DNA of 64,000 bases from JAUIAS01 sp030425395 (GTDB lineage Bacteria; Pseudomonadota; Alphaproteobacteria; Rhodobacterales; Rhodobacteraceae). Below, piece after piece: positions 33,537 to 42,716 of this stretch. The DNA lies in the NCBI GenBank assembly GCA_043553855.1, contig CP121336.1, forward strand, positions 3,038,001-3,102,000, read 5' to 3'. The stretch's first letter is position 1. The number at the start of each line of letters is the position of its first letter. The notes under the pieces were generated by a model. That model did no database searches, was not told the origin of the DNA, and worked only from the letters and a program-made list of their open reading frames with translations. A program made the position numbers and the translations under genes.

Positions 33537-34784
33537 ATGAAAAAATTTGTGAAACTCAGCGCCGCGGCGATGCTGTCGATGGCGCTTGGCGCGACAGCAG
33601 TGGCGGCCGAGAATATCAAGATTGCGTTTATTGATCCGCTGTCTGGTCCGTTCGCGTCCACCGGTATCAATGGCTTGCATCAGTATCAGTTCGCAGCTGA
33701 AGCGATGGTGAACGAAAAGGGCGGCGTTCTGGATGGCCAGAACTTTGAAATCGTTCCGTTCGATAACAAGATCAGCCCGAAGGAATCGCTGATCCAGCTC
33801 CAAGTCGCGATTGACCAGGGCATCCGCTACATCGTTCAGGGCAACAGCTCGGGCGTGGCCAACGCGCTGACCGATGCAATCAACAAGCATAACCGCCGCA
33901 ACCCCGACAGCCGTGTTCTGTTCCTGAACTACGCTGCGGTCGACCCTGCGCTGACCAATGACAAGTGCAACTTCTGGCACTTCCGTTTCGATGCCAACGC
34001 CGACATCAAGATGGACGCGCTGACCGACGTGATCGCCGCCGATCAGGGCATCAAGAAGGTCTATATCATCGGTCAGGATTACAGCTTTGGTAAGGCGGTT
34101 GCCGCTGCAGCGGTCAAGTTCCTCGGTGAAAAGCGTTCCGATATCGAAATCGTGGGCAACGAACTGCACCCGATCGGCAAGGTGAAGGACTTCACCCCCT
34201 ACAGCCGCAAGATCGTTGCATCCGGCGCTGACGCGATCATCACCGGCAACTGGGGCGCGGATATGCTGGGCCTTGGCAAATCGGTGATCGAAAACGGCTT
34301 TGACGGCCCGATCTTCACCTACTACGCGGCAGGCTCCGGCATGACGGCGGCGTTCGGCGACAGCGCCAAGGGGCGTGTTCGCCTGATTTCCCAAGGTGAG
34401 ATCAACCCGATCGGCAGCGAAGAAGCGCGTCAGATGTATAATGCCTTCAAGGCAAAATACCCGGATGGCAACATCGACCAGAGCCGCATCTTCAACGTGA
34501 TCGGCATGCTGTCCACGGCAATTGAACAGGCCGGAACCGCAGATGACGTCGTGGCCGTTGCCAAGCAGCTGGAAGGCATGGAATACGACAGCATGTGGGG
34601 TGGTAAACTGTTCATGCGTCCGCAGGATCACCAGTTGATCCAGAACATGCATGTTGGTGTCCACACCGATGAAAACATCGAGTTCGATTACGACAATTCG
34701 GGCTTTGGTATCTTGACGGAATCCACAGTCGAAATGGCGTCCATGGACAGCGCGACGACCTGCAAGATGCGTCGCCCCGAATAA
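33537..34784 (+). CDS. livK: Branched-chain-type ABC transporter substrate-binding protein
   Basis: A 415-residue periplasmic binding protein with a signal peptide (LSAAAMLSMALGATAVAA, cleaving before AENIKIAF), then IKIAFIDPLSGPFASTG and DYSFGKAVAAAAVKFL, a Leu/Ile/Val-binding (type I) fold. Relatives bind amino acids, aromatic acids or other carboxylates; the CoA island suggests an organic acid rather than leucine. GGGAGG 7 bp before the ATG. A strong hairpin-plus-T terminator follows, separating it from the permease genes. Confidence 0.9.
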   Translation: MKKFVKLSAAAMLSMALGATAVAAENIKIAFIDPLSGPFASTGINGLHQYQFAAEAMVNEKGGVLDGQNFEIVPFDNKISPKESLIQLQVAIDQGIRYIVQGNSSGVANALTDAINKHNRRNPDSRVLFLNYAAVDPALTNDKCNFWHFRFDANADIKMDALTDVIAADQGIKKVYIIGQDYSFGKAVAAAAVKFLGEKRSDIEIVGNELHPIGKVKDFTPYSRKIVASGADAIITGNWGADMLGLGKSVIENGFDGPIFTYYAAGSGMTAAFGDSAKGRVRLISQGEINPIGSEEARQMYNAFKAKYPDGNIDQSRIFNVIGMLSTAIEQAGTADDVVAVAKQLEGMEYDSMWGGKLFMRPQDHQLIQNMHVGVHTDENIEFDYDNSGFGILTESTVEMASMDSATTCKMRRPE

Positions 34785-34793
34785 GGCGACCAG

Positions 34794-34833
34794 ACCCCGA
34801 TCCATGGCGTGCCGTGGGTCGGGGTTCGTTTTT
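34794..34833 (+). terminator. Intrinsic terminator/attenuator between livK and livH
   Basis: An 11-bp stem, ACCCCGATCCA (34794-34804) with TGGGTCGGGGT (34815-34825), one T-G wobble, a 10-nt loop and then TCGTTTTT. It lies 10 bp after the livK stop. Partial termination here would give more binding protein than permease. Confidence 0.85.
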
Positions 34834-34869
34834 CGTATTCCTCAAAAAACCGCCCTGGAGGGTTCTGAG

Positions 34870-35826
34870 ATGGAGCTCATTCTCGTCAATATCATCGACG
34901 GGCTTGTTACCGGACTGCTGTTGTTCATGTTGTCCGCCGGTCTGACGCTTATCTTTTCAATGATGGGCGTGCTGAACTTTGCGCATGCCAGCTTCTACAT
35001 GCTTGGCGCGTATTTCGCATATGAAATAAGCACTTATCTTGGTTTCTGGATGGGCTTGCTGGTTGCGCCGCTGCTGGTTGGCGTGGTCGGTGCCGGTGTG
35101 GAACGCTATGGCCTGCGTCGGGTCCACCAATATGGCCACGTGCCGGAGTTGATCTTTACCTTTGGTCTGGCCTTGCTCATCGAAGAACTCGTCAAATTCA
35201 TCTGGGGCAACGATCAGGTGCCATACCAGATCCCCGAAATTCTGGAAGGCGCGGCCTTTACGATTTCGAGCTATAACATCCCGGCCTACAAGGTCTTCAT
35301 GATCTTCCTGTCGCTGATCATCTTTGGCGGTTTGCTCTATGTCCTGACCAAGACTCGCGTCGGCATGATTATTCAGGCTGCTCTCAGCTATCCGCGCACG
35401 GTCGAGGCGCTTGGCCATAACGTGCCGCTGGTATTCATGGGTGTGTTCGGCGTTGGCACGGCGCTGGCCGGTGTGGCCGGTGTGATCGCCGGGCCGGTTC
35501 TGTCGACATTCCCCGGCATGGCCTTTGTTCTTGGCTCCATCGTGTTTGTGACCATCGTTATCGGCGGTCTGGGCAGCCTCGGCGGAGCCCTGTGTGCGGC
35601 GCTGATCATTGGGTGGCTCACCACGTTCGCCAAAGCCTACAACGTGCGAATGGAGGATATCCTGACCGGTATCGGCTTTGAAAAGCCAGAGCCGCTTTGG
35701 GATAGCGCGTGGAGCGATCTCTGGACGCTGACTTCGCCGCAGATTGCAGACATTCTGCCCTATCTGCTGATGGTGCTCATCCTTGTGTTCCGGCCCTACG
35801 GCCTGTTCGGAAAGCGTGACGTATGA
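34870..35826 (+). CDS. livH: Branched-chain-type ABC permease LivH
   Basis: A 318-residue, strongly hydrophobic inner-membrane permease (IIDGLVTGLLLFMLSAGLTLIFSMMGVLNFAHASFYMLGAY, the classical LivH start). The ATG at 34870 (MELILVN) follows GGAGG; the upstream frame runs through the terminator and is not coding. The stop overlaps the livM start (ATGA). Confidence 0.94.
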   Translation: MELILVNIIDGLVTGLLLFMLSAGLTLIFSMMGVLNFAHASFYMLGAYFAYEISTYLGFWMGLLVAPLLVGVVGAGVERYGLRRVHQYGHVPELIFTFGLALLIEELVKFIWGNDQVPYQIPEILEGAAFTISSYNIPAYKVFMIFLSLIIFGGLLYVLTKTRVGMIIQAALSYPRTVEALGHNVPLVFMGVFGVGTALAGVAGVIAGPVLSTFPGMAFVLGSIVFVTIVIGGLGSLGGALCAALIIGWLTTFAKAYNVRMEDILTGIGFEKPEPLWDSAWSDLWTLTSPQIADILPYLLMVLILVFRPYGLFGKRDV

Positions 35827-37106
35827 CCGATATTTCTCAAAACCCACAGGCACGCCAGCACGGCGGCGTGACCTTGCGCGTGGCGATGCCGTGGATTGTT
35901 GGCGCATTTCTCATTCTGGTGCTGCCGTTCGTATTCCAATCCAACAGCGCCATCACGATCATGAACCAGATGTCGATCACGATCATCTTTGCGCTCAGCT
36001 ATAACATGCTGCTGGGGCAGGGTGGGATGCTGTCCTTTGGCCATGCCGTCTATATGGGCATGGGGGGCTTTCTGTGTGTTCACGTCATGAACTGGGACAT
36101 GTTCGGATCGCTTCCCTTGCCGGTTCTGCCGATTTTTGGCGGGATCATGGGGATGGTCATGGCGCTGATTATCGGTTCGTTTTCGACCCGCAAGGCGGGG
36201 ACCGTGTTTGCGATGATCTCGCTTGGCGTTGGTGAACTCATCGCCGCCTGTTCTGTGATCATCGTGGTCTTTTTCGGTGGCGAAGAGGGGATCTCGGGCG
36301 ACCGGACCTATGGGATGCCGTTTCTGGGGTATGAATTCCTCAGCCAGATCGAGGTGTATTACCTGATCGGGTTCTGGTTGTTCGTTTCGGCGCTGTTGAT
36401 GTTCCTGTTTTCGCGTACCCCCATCGGGCGTATGGCCAACGCTGTGCGAGACAACCCCGAGCGTGCGGAATTCCTCGGGTATTCGTCCCGCTGGGTGCGC
36501 TTCAATTCCTTTGTTGCGGCGGGTTTCTTTGCCGGTATCGCGGGCGGTCTGTTCGCCATCAGCTATGAAATCCTGACCGAGGAAAACCTCAACCTCGTGA
36601 CCTCCGGGTCGATCCTTCTGGTCACCTTCCTTGGGGGCGTCGGCGTGTTCTTTGGCCCGATCATCGGGGCCATCGTGTTTACCCTGTTGCAGACCGTTCT
36701 CAGCCTTGAGACGGAAATCTGGTCCCTCTATGTGGGGGCGTTGTTCGTGGCTACGGTCATGTTCTTTCCCAGCGGGTTGGCAGGGGTGCTGATGATGCAT
36801 GCGCCTGCTTTCAAACTGGGAAAATGGCAAATGCTGATCGTGCCGTACATCAAGACGCTTGTGCCTGCGGCGCTGTGCATCGTGGGCATCGCGGGGATCG
36901 TCGAAATCCTGTTCCACGCGCGCCATTCGGCCGTGGGCGAGACCGAGATGACCCTGTTCTGGATCACGTTCGATCATACCAGCATCATGCCTTGGATTGT
37001 CTTTGCCGTCCTTGCAATTGTCGGGTTCTGGATCACCCGCAAGACCGCGCCGGACCTTGTCGAAGCCTGGCACGCAGCCACTACACCGGATGAGGTGAGC
37101 CGATGA
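35823..37106 (+). CDS. livM: Branched-chain-type ABC permease LivM
   Basis: A 427-residue permease with the LivM core (LSYNMLLGQGGMLSFGHAVYMGMGGFL; DNPERAEFLGYSSRWVRFNSFVAAGFFAGIAGGLF; LVTFLGGVGVFFGPIIGAIVF). It is longer than the usual 310-350 residues at the C-terminus, where about 100 extra residues include two or three more hydrophobic segments. Overlaps both livH and livG. Confidence 0.93.
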   Translation: MTDISQNPQARQHGGVTLRVAMPWIVGAFLILVLPFVFQSNSAITIMNQMSITIIFALSYNMLLGQGGMLSFGHAVYMGMGGFLCVHVMNWDMFGSLPLPVLPIFGGIMGMVMALIIGSFSTRKAGTVFAMISLGVGELIAACSVIIVVFFGGEEGISGDRTYGMPFLGYEFLSQIEVYYLIGFWLFVSALLMFLFSRTPIGRMANAVRDNPERAEFLGYSSRWVRFNSFVAAGFFAGIAGGLFAISYEILTEENLNLVTSGSILLVTFLGGVGVFFGPIIGAIVFTLLQTVLSLETEIWSLYVGALFVATVMFFPSGLAGVLMMHAPAFKLGKWQMLIVPYIKTLVPAALCIVGIAGIVEILFHARHSAVGETEMTLFWITFDHTSIMPWIVFAVLAIVGFWITRKTAPDLVEAWHAATTPDEVSR

Positions 37107-37861
37107 CACCAGCACTGGAAATCAACAACCTGCACAAGAGTTTCGGCAAGGCCGAGATCATTCGGGGCATTGATCTTTCTATCGGTCAAAGCGAACGTCA
37201 CGCCATTATCGGGCCGAACGGGGCGGGTAAATCCACCCTGTTCAACCTGATCACCGGGCGCTTTGCCGCCTCGTCGGGCAAGGTCAGCCTGCATGGCCAG
37301 GATCTTGCCGGGCTGGCCCCGTTCGAGATCAACCGGCTGGGCCTGTCGCGGTCGTTCCAGATCACCAATATCTTTCCCAAGATGACGGTGTTCGAAAACG
37401 TGCGCTGCGCGCTGCTGTGGGCCAAGGGATACAAGTATTCCTTCTGGCACATGGTCAGCCGGTCGCGCGATCTGACCGAAGGGGCGGATGCCATTCTGGA
37501 GCAGATCAACCTGACTGCGCGCCGTGATTTGCCGGCGGGCGTTCTGTCCTATGCCGAACAGCGCGCGCTTGAAATCGGGATCACCATCGCGGGCGGTGCG
37601 GATGTCATCATGCTGGACGAACCCACCGCGGGCATGAGCCATTCTGAAACCGACTATATCGTGGACCTGATCCGCAAAGTCACCGAGGGCAAGACACTGG
37701 TCATGGTCGAACACGACATGGGTGTGGTGTTCGGTCTGGCGGATCGGATTTCGGTTCTGGTCTATGGTGAAATCATCGCAACCGGGAAACCGGAAGAAGT
37801 ACGCGGCAATCCGCGTGTGCAAGAAGCCTATCTTGGTGCTGCATTGGAGGCGGAACACTAA
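37103..37861 (+). CDS. livG: Branched-chain-type ABC ATPase LivG
   Basis: A 252-residue ABC ATPase: Walker A GPNGAGKST (about 35-43), Walker B and D-loop VIMLDEPTAGMSHSE, and the LivG-type C-terminal VEHDMGVVFGLADRISVLVYGEIIATGKPEEV. The ABC signature is degenerate, LSYAEQRALE. It pairs with LivF. ATGA overlap with livM; its stop shares a base with the livF start. Confidence 0.94.
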   Translation: MTPALEINNLHKSFGKAEIIRGIDLSIGQSERHAIIGPNGAGKSTLFNLITGRFAASSGKVSLHGQDLAGLAPFEINRLGLSRSFQITNIFPKMTVFENVRCALLWAKGYKYSFWHMVSRSRDLTEGADAILEQINLTARRDLPAGVLSYAEQRALEIGITIAGGADVIMLDEPTAGMSHSETDYIVDLIRKVTEGKTLVMVEHDMGVVFGLADRISVLVYGEIIATGKPEEVRGNPRVQEAYLGAALEAEH

Positions 37862-38562
37862 TGCTCGAAGTCACGGACATGCACGCCTATTACGGCAAAT
37901 CCCATATCCTTCAGGGTGTGACCATGAACATTCAGGAGGGCGAGATCGTCGCCCTTCTGGGGCGCAACGGTGTTGGGCGGTCGACAACCTGCAAGGCCAT
38001 CATGGGCGAGGTCGAACCGCATGGTTCGGTCAAGTTCCAGGGCCGCGAGATTGCAGGCATGAAGGCGTATGAAATCGCCAACCTCGGGGTTGGATACGTT
38101 CCTGAAAACCGCGATATCTTTCCCGGTCTGACCACGCGCCAGAACCTGAATTTGGGGCTGAAACCGGGGCAGAAGGACGGCGCGGGCCGTTGGTCCATGC
38201 AAAACATGTTCGACATGTTCTCCAACCTGAGCAACCGCGCCGATGTGGAAGCGTCGGTGTTGTCTGGGGGTGAACAACAGATGTTGACCATGTGCCGGAC
38301 CTTGATGGGCGATCCCGATCTGGTGATGATCGACGAACCGACCGAAGGCCTGTCACCGCAGATGGTTCAGAAGGTTGCCGAGGTTCTCAAGGAAATCGCC
38401 AACCGCGGGATCGCCACGCTATTGGTCGAGCAAAAGCTGTCGATTGCCATGGACATCGCCCACAGGGTCTATGTGATGGGCCACGGCCAGATGGTTTTCG
38501 AAGGCACGCCCGACGAACTGCGCGCACGCGATGATGTGCGCAAGGAGTGGCTGGAAGTCTGA
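37861..38562 (+). CDS. livF: Branched-chain-type ABC ATPase LivF with Arg in Walker A
   Basis: A 233-residue ABC ATPase: Q-loop region, signature LSGGEQQMLTMCRTLMGDP, Walker B DLVMIDEPTEGLSP, H-loop-type VEQKLSIAMDIAHRVYVMGHGQ. The Walker A is GRNGVGRST, so the nucleotide-binding Lys is Arg40 (codon CGG at 37978-37980). LivG keeps the Lys, so only one canonical site may hydrolyse ATP. The rest of the protein is intact, arguing against a pseudogene. Confidence 0.92.
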   Translation: MLEVTDMHAYYGKSHILQGVTMNIQEGEIVALLGRNGVGRSTTCKAIMGEVEPHGSVKFQGREIAGMKAYEIANLGVGYVPENRDIFPGLTTRQNLNLGLKPGQKDGAGRWSMQNMFDMFSNLSNRADVEASVLSGGEQQMLTMCRTLMGDPDLVMIDEPTEGLSPQMVQKVAEVLKEIANRGIATLLVEQKLSIAMDIAHRVYVMGHGQMVFEGTPDELRARDDVRKEWLEV

Positions 38563-38586
38563 TCCGACGAAAAACGGGGACATGAG

Positions 38587-39828
38587 ATGAAAACAGCGGA
38601 CCCAGAGACGCTGGGATTTGACGCGCCGCGATTGGCGCGCATTTCCCAGTGGCAGCAAAGCTATATCGACACCCGCAAATTCGCAGGAAGCTCTTGCCTG
38701 ATCGCCAGAGGTGGTCAGGAAGCTTTCTTTCACGCGGCGGGCAAGCGGGATCTGGAGGCGGGCACGCCGTTTGAACGCGATACGGTGGCGCGCATCTATT
38801 CGATGACCAAACCGATTACATCGGTTGCGCTCATGATGCTGGCGGAAAAGGGGTTGTTTCATCTTGAGGCATCTCTGTCCGATTTCATCCCCGAATTCTC
38901 GGACATGCAGGCCTTGGTGCCCGGTGCGGAACGCATCGACCAGACCGAACCCTGCGCCACGCCGACCCTGCATCATCTGCTGACCCATACCTCGGGGCTG
39001 AGCTATCCGTTCAACCCCGGCGTGCTGCCCCGCGCGATGCACGAGCAGGACATGATGTTCAAGGCCAACGAAGGCCGCCTTGCCGATCAGGCGGCGCGGT
39101 TGGCCGAGCTTCCTTTGGCGTTTCAGCCCGGCACGCGCTGGGAATATTCGGTTTCGATCGACGTTCTGGGCCGGGTGATTGAAGTGGTGTCTGGCAAATC
39201 GCTGGCCGATTTCTTTGCCGACGAGATTTTTGCCCCTCTGGGCATGACCGATACGGCCTTCAGCGTGCCAACACATGCGCGCGACCGGTTTGCGGCGCTT
39301 TACACCCCGCTCGCGGGGAACGCCTTTGACCTCAACAATGCCGATGCCAAGGCGGACAGCCTGCGCCTTGCCGATGCACCCGAGGGGTCGATCTTTCATA
39401 ATGCGGTCACCTATTCGGGCGGCGGCGGGCTGGTCGGGACGATCGACGATTACATGCGGTTTGTCGAAATGTTGCGAACCGGAGGGCGGGCAGGGGATGG
39501 GCGGCTTTTGTCCTCCGCGACCTTGTCGTTCATGATGCGCAACCAACTTCCCGGCGATATCGCGTCGATGGGGCCACAGAGCTTTGCCGAACAACCGATG
39601 GAAGGCATGGGGTTTGGCCTTGGCGGGGCGGTTGTCCTTGATCCGGGCCGCGCACGCAGCCCGGGCAGCGTCGGCGATTTCAGCTGGGGCGGGATGGCCT
39701 CCACATTCTTCTGGGTGGACCCGGTTCGGGATATGTCGGTGGTGTTCTTTACCCAGTTGTCGCCATCAAGCTCATACCCCGCACGTCCGCAACTCAAGGC
39801 GCTGGTGCACGGGGCGTTGATGGCATGA
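38587..39828 (+). CDS. Serine hydrolase of the class C beta-lactamase/EstB family
   Basis: A 413-residue penicillin-binding-protein-like serine hydrolase. The nucleophile motif SMTK (S72, K75; in IYSMTKPITSVALMML) and Tyr in WEYSVSIDVLG are present, with HTSG and a C-terminal TFFWVDPVRDMSVVFFTQL. No signal peptide, so a cytoplasmic esterase, lactonase or amidase rather than a beta-lactamase. It follows livF by 24 bp and overlaps the acetoacetyl-CoA synthetase, so it may open an ester or lactone of the imported substrate. Confidence 0.82.
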   Translation: MKTADPETLGFDAPRLARISQWQQSYIDTRKFAGSSCLIARGGQEAFFHAAGKRDLEAGTPFERDTVARIYSMTKPITSVALMMLAEKGLFHLEASLSDFIPEFSDMQALVPGAERIDQTEPCATPTLHHLLTHTSGLSYPFNPGVLPRAMHEQDMMFKANEGRLADQAARLAELPLAFQPGTRWEYSVSIDVLGRVIEVVSGKSLADFFADEIFAPLGMTDTAFSVPTHARDRFAALYTPLAGNAFDLNNADAKADSLRLADAPEGSIFHNAVTYSGGGGLVGTIDDYMRFVEMLRTGGRAGDGRLLSSATLSFMMRNQLPGDIASMGPQSFAEQPMEGMGFGLGGAVVLDPGRARSPGSVGDFSWGGMASTFFWVDPVRDMSVVFFTQLSPSSSYPARPQLKALVHGALMA

Positions 39829-41777
39829 CAAACAAGGTTCTTTGGAGCCCGGATCCGGAGCGCGCAGAGGCGTCCACCATGGCGCAATTCATGCGCTGGC
39901 TGGCGGCCGAACGCGGACTGCATTTTGACGATTACAATGACATGTGGCGCTGGAGCGTCGCTGACCTTGAGGCGTTCTGGGACGCGATCTGGCATTTCTT
40001 TGCCATGCGATCCTTTACCCCGCACGAACGTGTTCTGGGCGCTCGGACCATGCCGGGGGCCGAATGGTTTCCGGGGGCAACGGTCAACTATGCCGATCAG
40101 ATGCTGGCCGGTGCCGACGCGCGCGGGGATCGCGCGGCTGTTATCGTGCAATCGGAGACCTTCGGCCGGCACGAACTGAGCTGGAGCGACCTGCGCGATC
40201 AGGTGGCCAGCGTCGCCGCACGGTTTCGCGCGCTGGGGGTGACCAAGGGTGACCGCGTCGTTGCGATCCTGCCCAACACCGAAACCGCGCTGATCGGATG
40301 CCTCGCCGCGACCAGTCTTGGCGCGATCTGGTCACTATGCGCGCCAGATATGGGCCATGTCGCGATCATCGACCGGTTCCGCCAGATCGAACCCAAGCTG
40401 GTCATCGCCCAGAACCGCTATGTCCACGCGGGCAAGATGACCGACCGCAGCGCGGTGATCGCGGAAATATTGGACAACCTGCCGACGGTCGAAAACGTGG
40501 TGCAAGTCACCGTGAAAGATGACCTCGTTGCGGGCCGCATCAATTGGGATGACCTGCTTCACGATACCGTGGCCTTTGAGCCGGTGCCGGTGGCTTTTGA
40601 TCATCCGCTGTGGATCGTCTATTCGTCGGGCACCACGGGCAATCCAAAGCCGATCGTGCACGGGCATGGCGGCATTATCCTTGAGGCGGCCAAACAATCG
40701 CTGCATCAGGACCTGAGCGACAGCGACAGGTTCTGCTGGCTGACCTCCTCTGGCTGGATCATGTGGAATGCGCAATGGGCCGCTCTGGGGCAGGGGGCAA
40801 CGGTCGCGATGTTCGACGGTGCACCCCATTTCCCCGATATGGGTGTTGTCTGGCGGTTTGTCGCAGAGGAACGGCTGACCTATTTCGGCGCAGGTGCCGC
40901 GTTTTTCGCGGGATGCCTCAAGGCGGGCGTGACACCGGGGGCCGATCTGGATCTGGGTTCTCTGCGGTCTCTGGGATCAACCGGTTCACCGCTGAGCGCC
41001 GACGCCTATGACTGGATCTATTCGCAGGTCAAATCCGATGTATGGCTGGCCCCGATCTCTGGCGGCACGGACCTTGCCGGGGCGTTTGTGGCGGGCCATC
41101 CGATGATGCCTGTGCGCGCGGGCGAGATGCAATGCCGGTCGTTGGGCAATGCGGTGCGGGCTTTTGACGAGGACGGCAAGGAACTGATCGGTGCCGTGGG
41201 GGAGCTTGTCTGCACCGAACCTTTGCCCTCCATGCCGCTCTTTTTCTGGGGCGATACCGACGGCAGCCGCCTGCACGACAGCTATTTCGATACCTACCCC
41301 GGTGTTTGGCGACATGGCGACTGGATCGAAATTGCCGAGGATGGCAGTTCCGTAATTTATGGCCGTTCGGATGCCACCATCAACCGCAAGGGCCTGCGCA
41401 TGGGCAGTGCTGAAATCTATCAGGCGGTTGAGGGGCTGAGCGAGGTTCTCGACAGTCTCGTGGTCGATCTTGAGTTTCTGGGCCGCGAAAGCTTTATGCC
41501 GCTGTTTGTCGTGCTTCAGGATGGACAGGTTCTGGACGACGCGATGAAGGACCGGATCAACGACGCCATTCGTAATGGGGTTTCGCCGCGCTTCTTGCCC
41601 AACGAGATCATTCAGATAAAAGAGGTTCCACGCACCATGTCCGGCAAGAAGCTGGAGGTGCCGGTCAAGAAACTGCTTTTGGGCGGTGACCCGGACAAGG
41701 TGGTGAACAGGGATTCCATGATAAACCCTGACAGCTTTGACCGTTTCATCGCCTATGCCAAAGCCCGAGAGGCATGA
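39825..41777 (+). CDS. Acetoacetyl-CoA synthetase
   Basis: A 650-residue adenylate-forming ligase of acetoacetate-CoA ligase length and sequence: VLWSPDPERAEASTMAQFMRWL start, YSSGTTGNPKPIVHGHGG (about 267-284), SGGTDLAGAFVAGHP and the C-terminal PRTMSGKKLEVPVKKLLLG with the conserved Lys. It activates acetoacetate or a related 3-oxo acid to its CoA thioester. Overlaps the esterase gene by 4 bp; translation is coupled. Close relatives can use other short acids. Confidence 0.9.
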   Translation: MTNKVLWSPDPERAEASTMAQFMRWLAAERGLHFDDYNDMWRWSVADLEAFWDAIWHFFAMRSFTPHERVLGARTMPGAEWFPGATVNYADQMLAGADARGDRAAVIVQSETFGRHELSWSDLRDQVASVAARFRALGVTKGDRVVAILPNTETALIGCLAATSLGAIWSLCAPDMGHVAIIDRFRQIEPKLVIAQNRYVHAGKMTDRSAVIAEILDNLPTVENVVQVTVKDDLVAGRINWDDLLHDTVAFEPVPVAFDHPLWIVYSSGTTGNPKPIVHGHGGIILEAAKQSLHQDLSDSDRFCWLTSSGWIMWNAQWAALGQGATVAMFDGAPHFPDMGVVWRFVAEERLTYFGAGAAFFAGCLKAGVTPGADLDLGSLRSLGSTGSPLSADAYDWIYSQVKSDVWLAPISGGTDLAGAFVAGHPMMPVRAGEMQCRSLGNAVRAFDEDGKELIGAVGELVCTEPLPSMPLFFWGDTDGSRLHDSYFDTYPGVWRHGDWIEIAEDGSSVIYGRSDATINRKGLRMGSAEIYQAVEGLSEVLDSLVVDLEFLGRESFMPLFVVLQDGQVLDDAMKDRINDAIRNGVSPRFLPNEIIQIKEVPRTMSGKKLEVPVKKLLLGGDPDKVVNRDSMINPDSFDRFIAYAKAREA

Positions 41778-41790
41778 GAAAGGCCACGCG

Positions 41791-42666
41791 ATGACAAATG
41801 TCGCCGAAGAATTGTTGGCGCTTCTGGATATTGAACAACTCGAGGTCGACCTGTTCCGCGGCTTTGGATCGGGTGGTGAAACCAGCACGCGGATCTTTGG
41901 TGGACACGTCATCGGGCAATCGTTGGCGGCGGCCTACCGCACGGTGGACAACCGTTTGTGCCATTCCCTGCATGCCTATTTCATTCGTCCGGGAAATCCC
42001 GATTTCCCGGTTGTCTATCAGGTGGACCGCGCCCGTGATGGCGGCAGCTTTACCACGCGCCGTGTTGTGGCGATCCAGAACGGCAAGCAGATTTTCAATA
42101 TGTCTGCCTCATTCCACGTCGATGAGGGCGGCTGGGATTTCCAGCACGACATGCCCGATGTGCAGGGGCCCGAGGGATTGGCCAACCGGGCCGAGTTGCG
42201 CGACAAATATGTCGATCAGATCCCCGAACGGCTCAAGCCCGATTTCCTGCGTCCCCGTCCCATCGAAGTGCGCGAGGTCGCTCCGCGCGATCTGTTGAAC
42301 CCGGTGCCGGAGAATGATCTCAATCACATGTGGTTCCGCATGGAAGCCGCCAAGGGGCAATCGCCGCAGATGCAGCATTGCCTGTTGGCCTATGCGTCAG
42401 ACATGAACCTTCTGGGGTCGTCGCTGCGCCCCCACGGGCTGACGTGGTTCACCGGCGATGTGATGTCGGCCAGTCTCGATCACGCGATGTGGTTTCACGC
42501 CCCAATCCGGTTCGAGGATTGGCATCTCTATTCCATGGACGCGCCGTTCACGGGTGGCGGGCGCGGCTTCAACCGGGGAAAGATTTTCAATGAAAGCGGT
42601 CAGCTTGTGGCCAGCGTCGCGCAAGAAGGGCTGATCCGCCCGTTCAAACGCCGCGACAAGGGGTGA
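41791..42666 (+). CDS. Acyl-CoA thioesterase II (TesB family)
   Basis: A 291-residue double hot-dog thioesterase: STRIFGGHVIGQSLAAAYRTV, SLHAYFIRPGNPDFPVVYQVDRARDGGSFTTRRVVAIQNGKQIFNMSASF and SLDHAMWFHAPIRFEDWHLYSMDAPFTGGGRGFNRGKIF. It hydrolyses medium/long acyl-CoAs, perhaps as a relief valve for CoA trapped in dead-end esters. The ATG at 41791 is 13 bp after the synthetase gene; earlier frame codons overlap it. Last rightward gene of the island. Confidence 0.9.
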   Translation: MTNVAEELLALLDIEQLEVDLFRGFGSGGETSTRIFGGHVIGQSLAAAYRTVDNRLCHSLHAYFIRPGNPDFPVVYQVDRARDGGSFTTRRVVAIQNGKQIFNMSASFHVDEGGWDFQHDMPDVQGPEGLANRAELRDKYVDQIPERLKPDFLRPRPIEVREVAPRDLLNPVPENDLNHMWFRMEAAKGQSPQMQHCLLAYASDMNLLGSSLRPHGLTWFTGDVMSASLDHAMWFHAPIRFEDWHLYSMDAPFTGGGRGFNRGKIFNESGQLVASVAQEGLIRPFKRRDKG

Positions 42667-42673
42667 TCCGGGT

Positions 42674-42700
42674 CAACGGGGCGCGGTTTGCGCCCCGTTG
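42674..42700. terminator. Hairpin between converging tesB and SDR operons
   Basis: A perfect 11-bp stem, CAACGGGGCGC (42674-42684) with GCGCCCCGTTG (42690-42700), around a 5-nt GGTTT loop. It lies 7 bp after the thioesterase stop and 16 bp beyond the converging SDR stop. No T-run on either side, but the position suggests a shared end for both operons. Confidence 0.7.
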
Positions 42701-42716
42701 AAATACGTGTCTGCGG

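Noticed and set aside
35796..37115. A 439-codon minus-strand frame rich in His, Asp and Gln
   Set aside because: Antisense to livM; high polarity and repeats are the complement of a hydrophobic permease.
38587..39828. Beta-lactamase
   Set aside because: SMTK and YSV motifs are shared with class C enzymes, but there is no signal peptide and the context is metabolic; an esterase is more likely.
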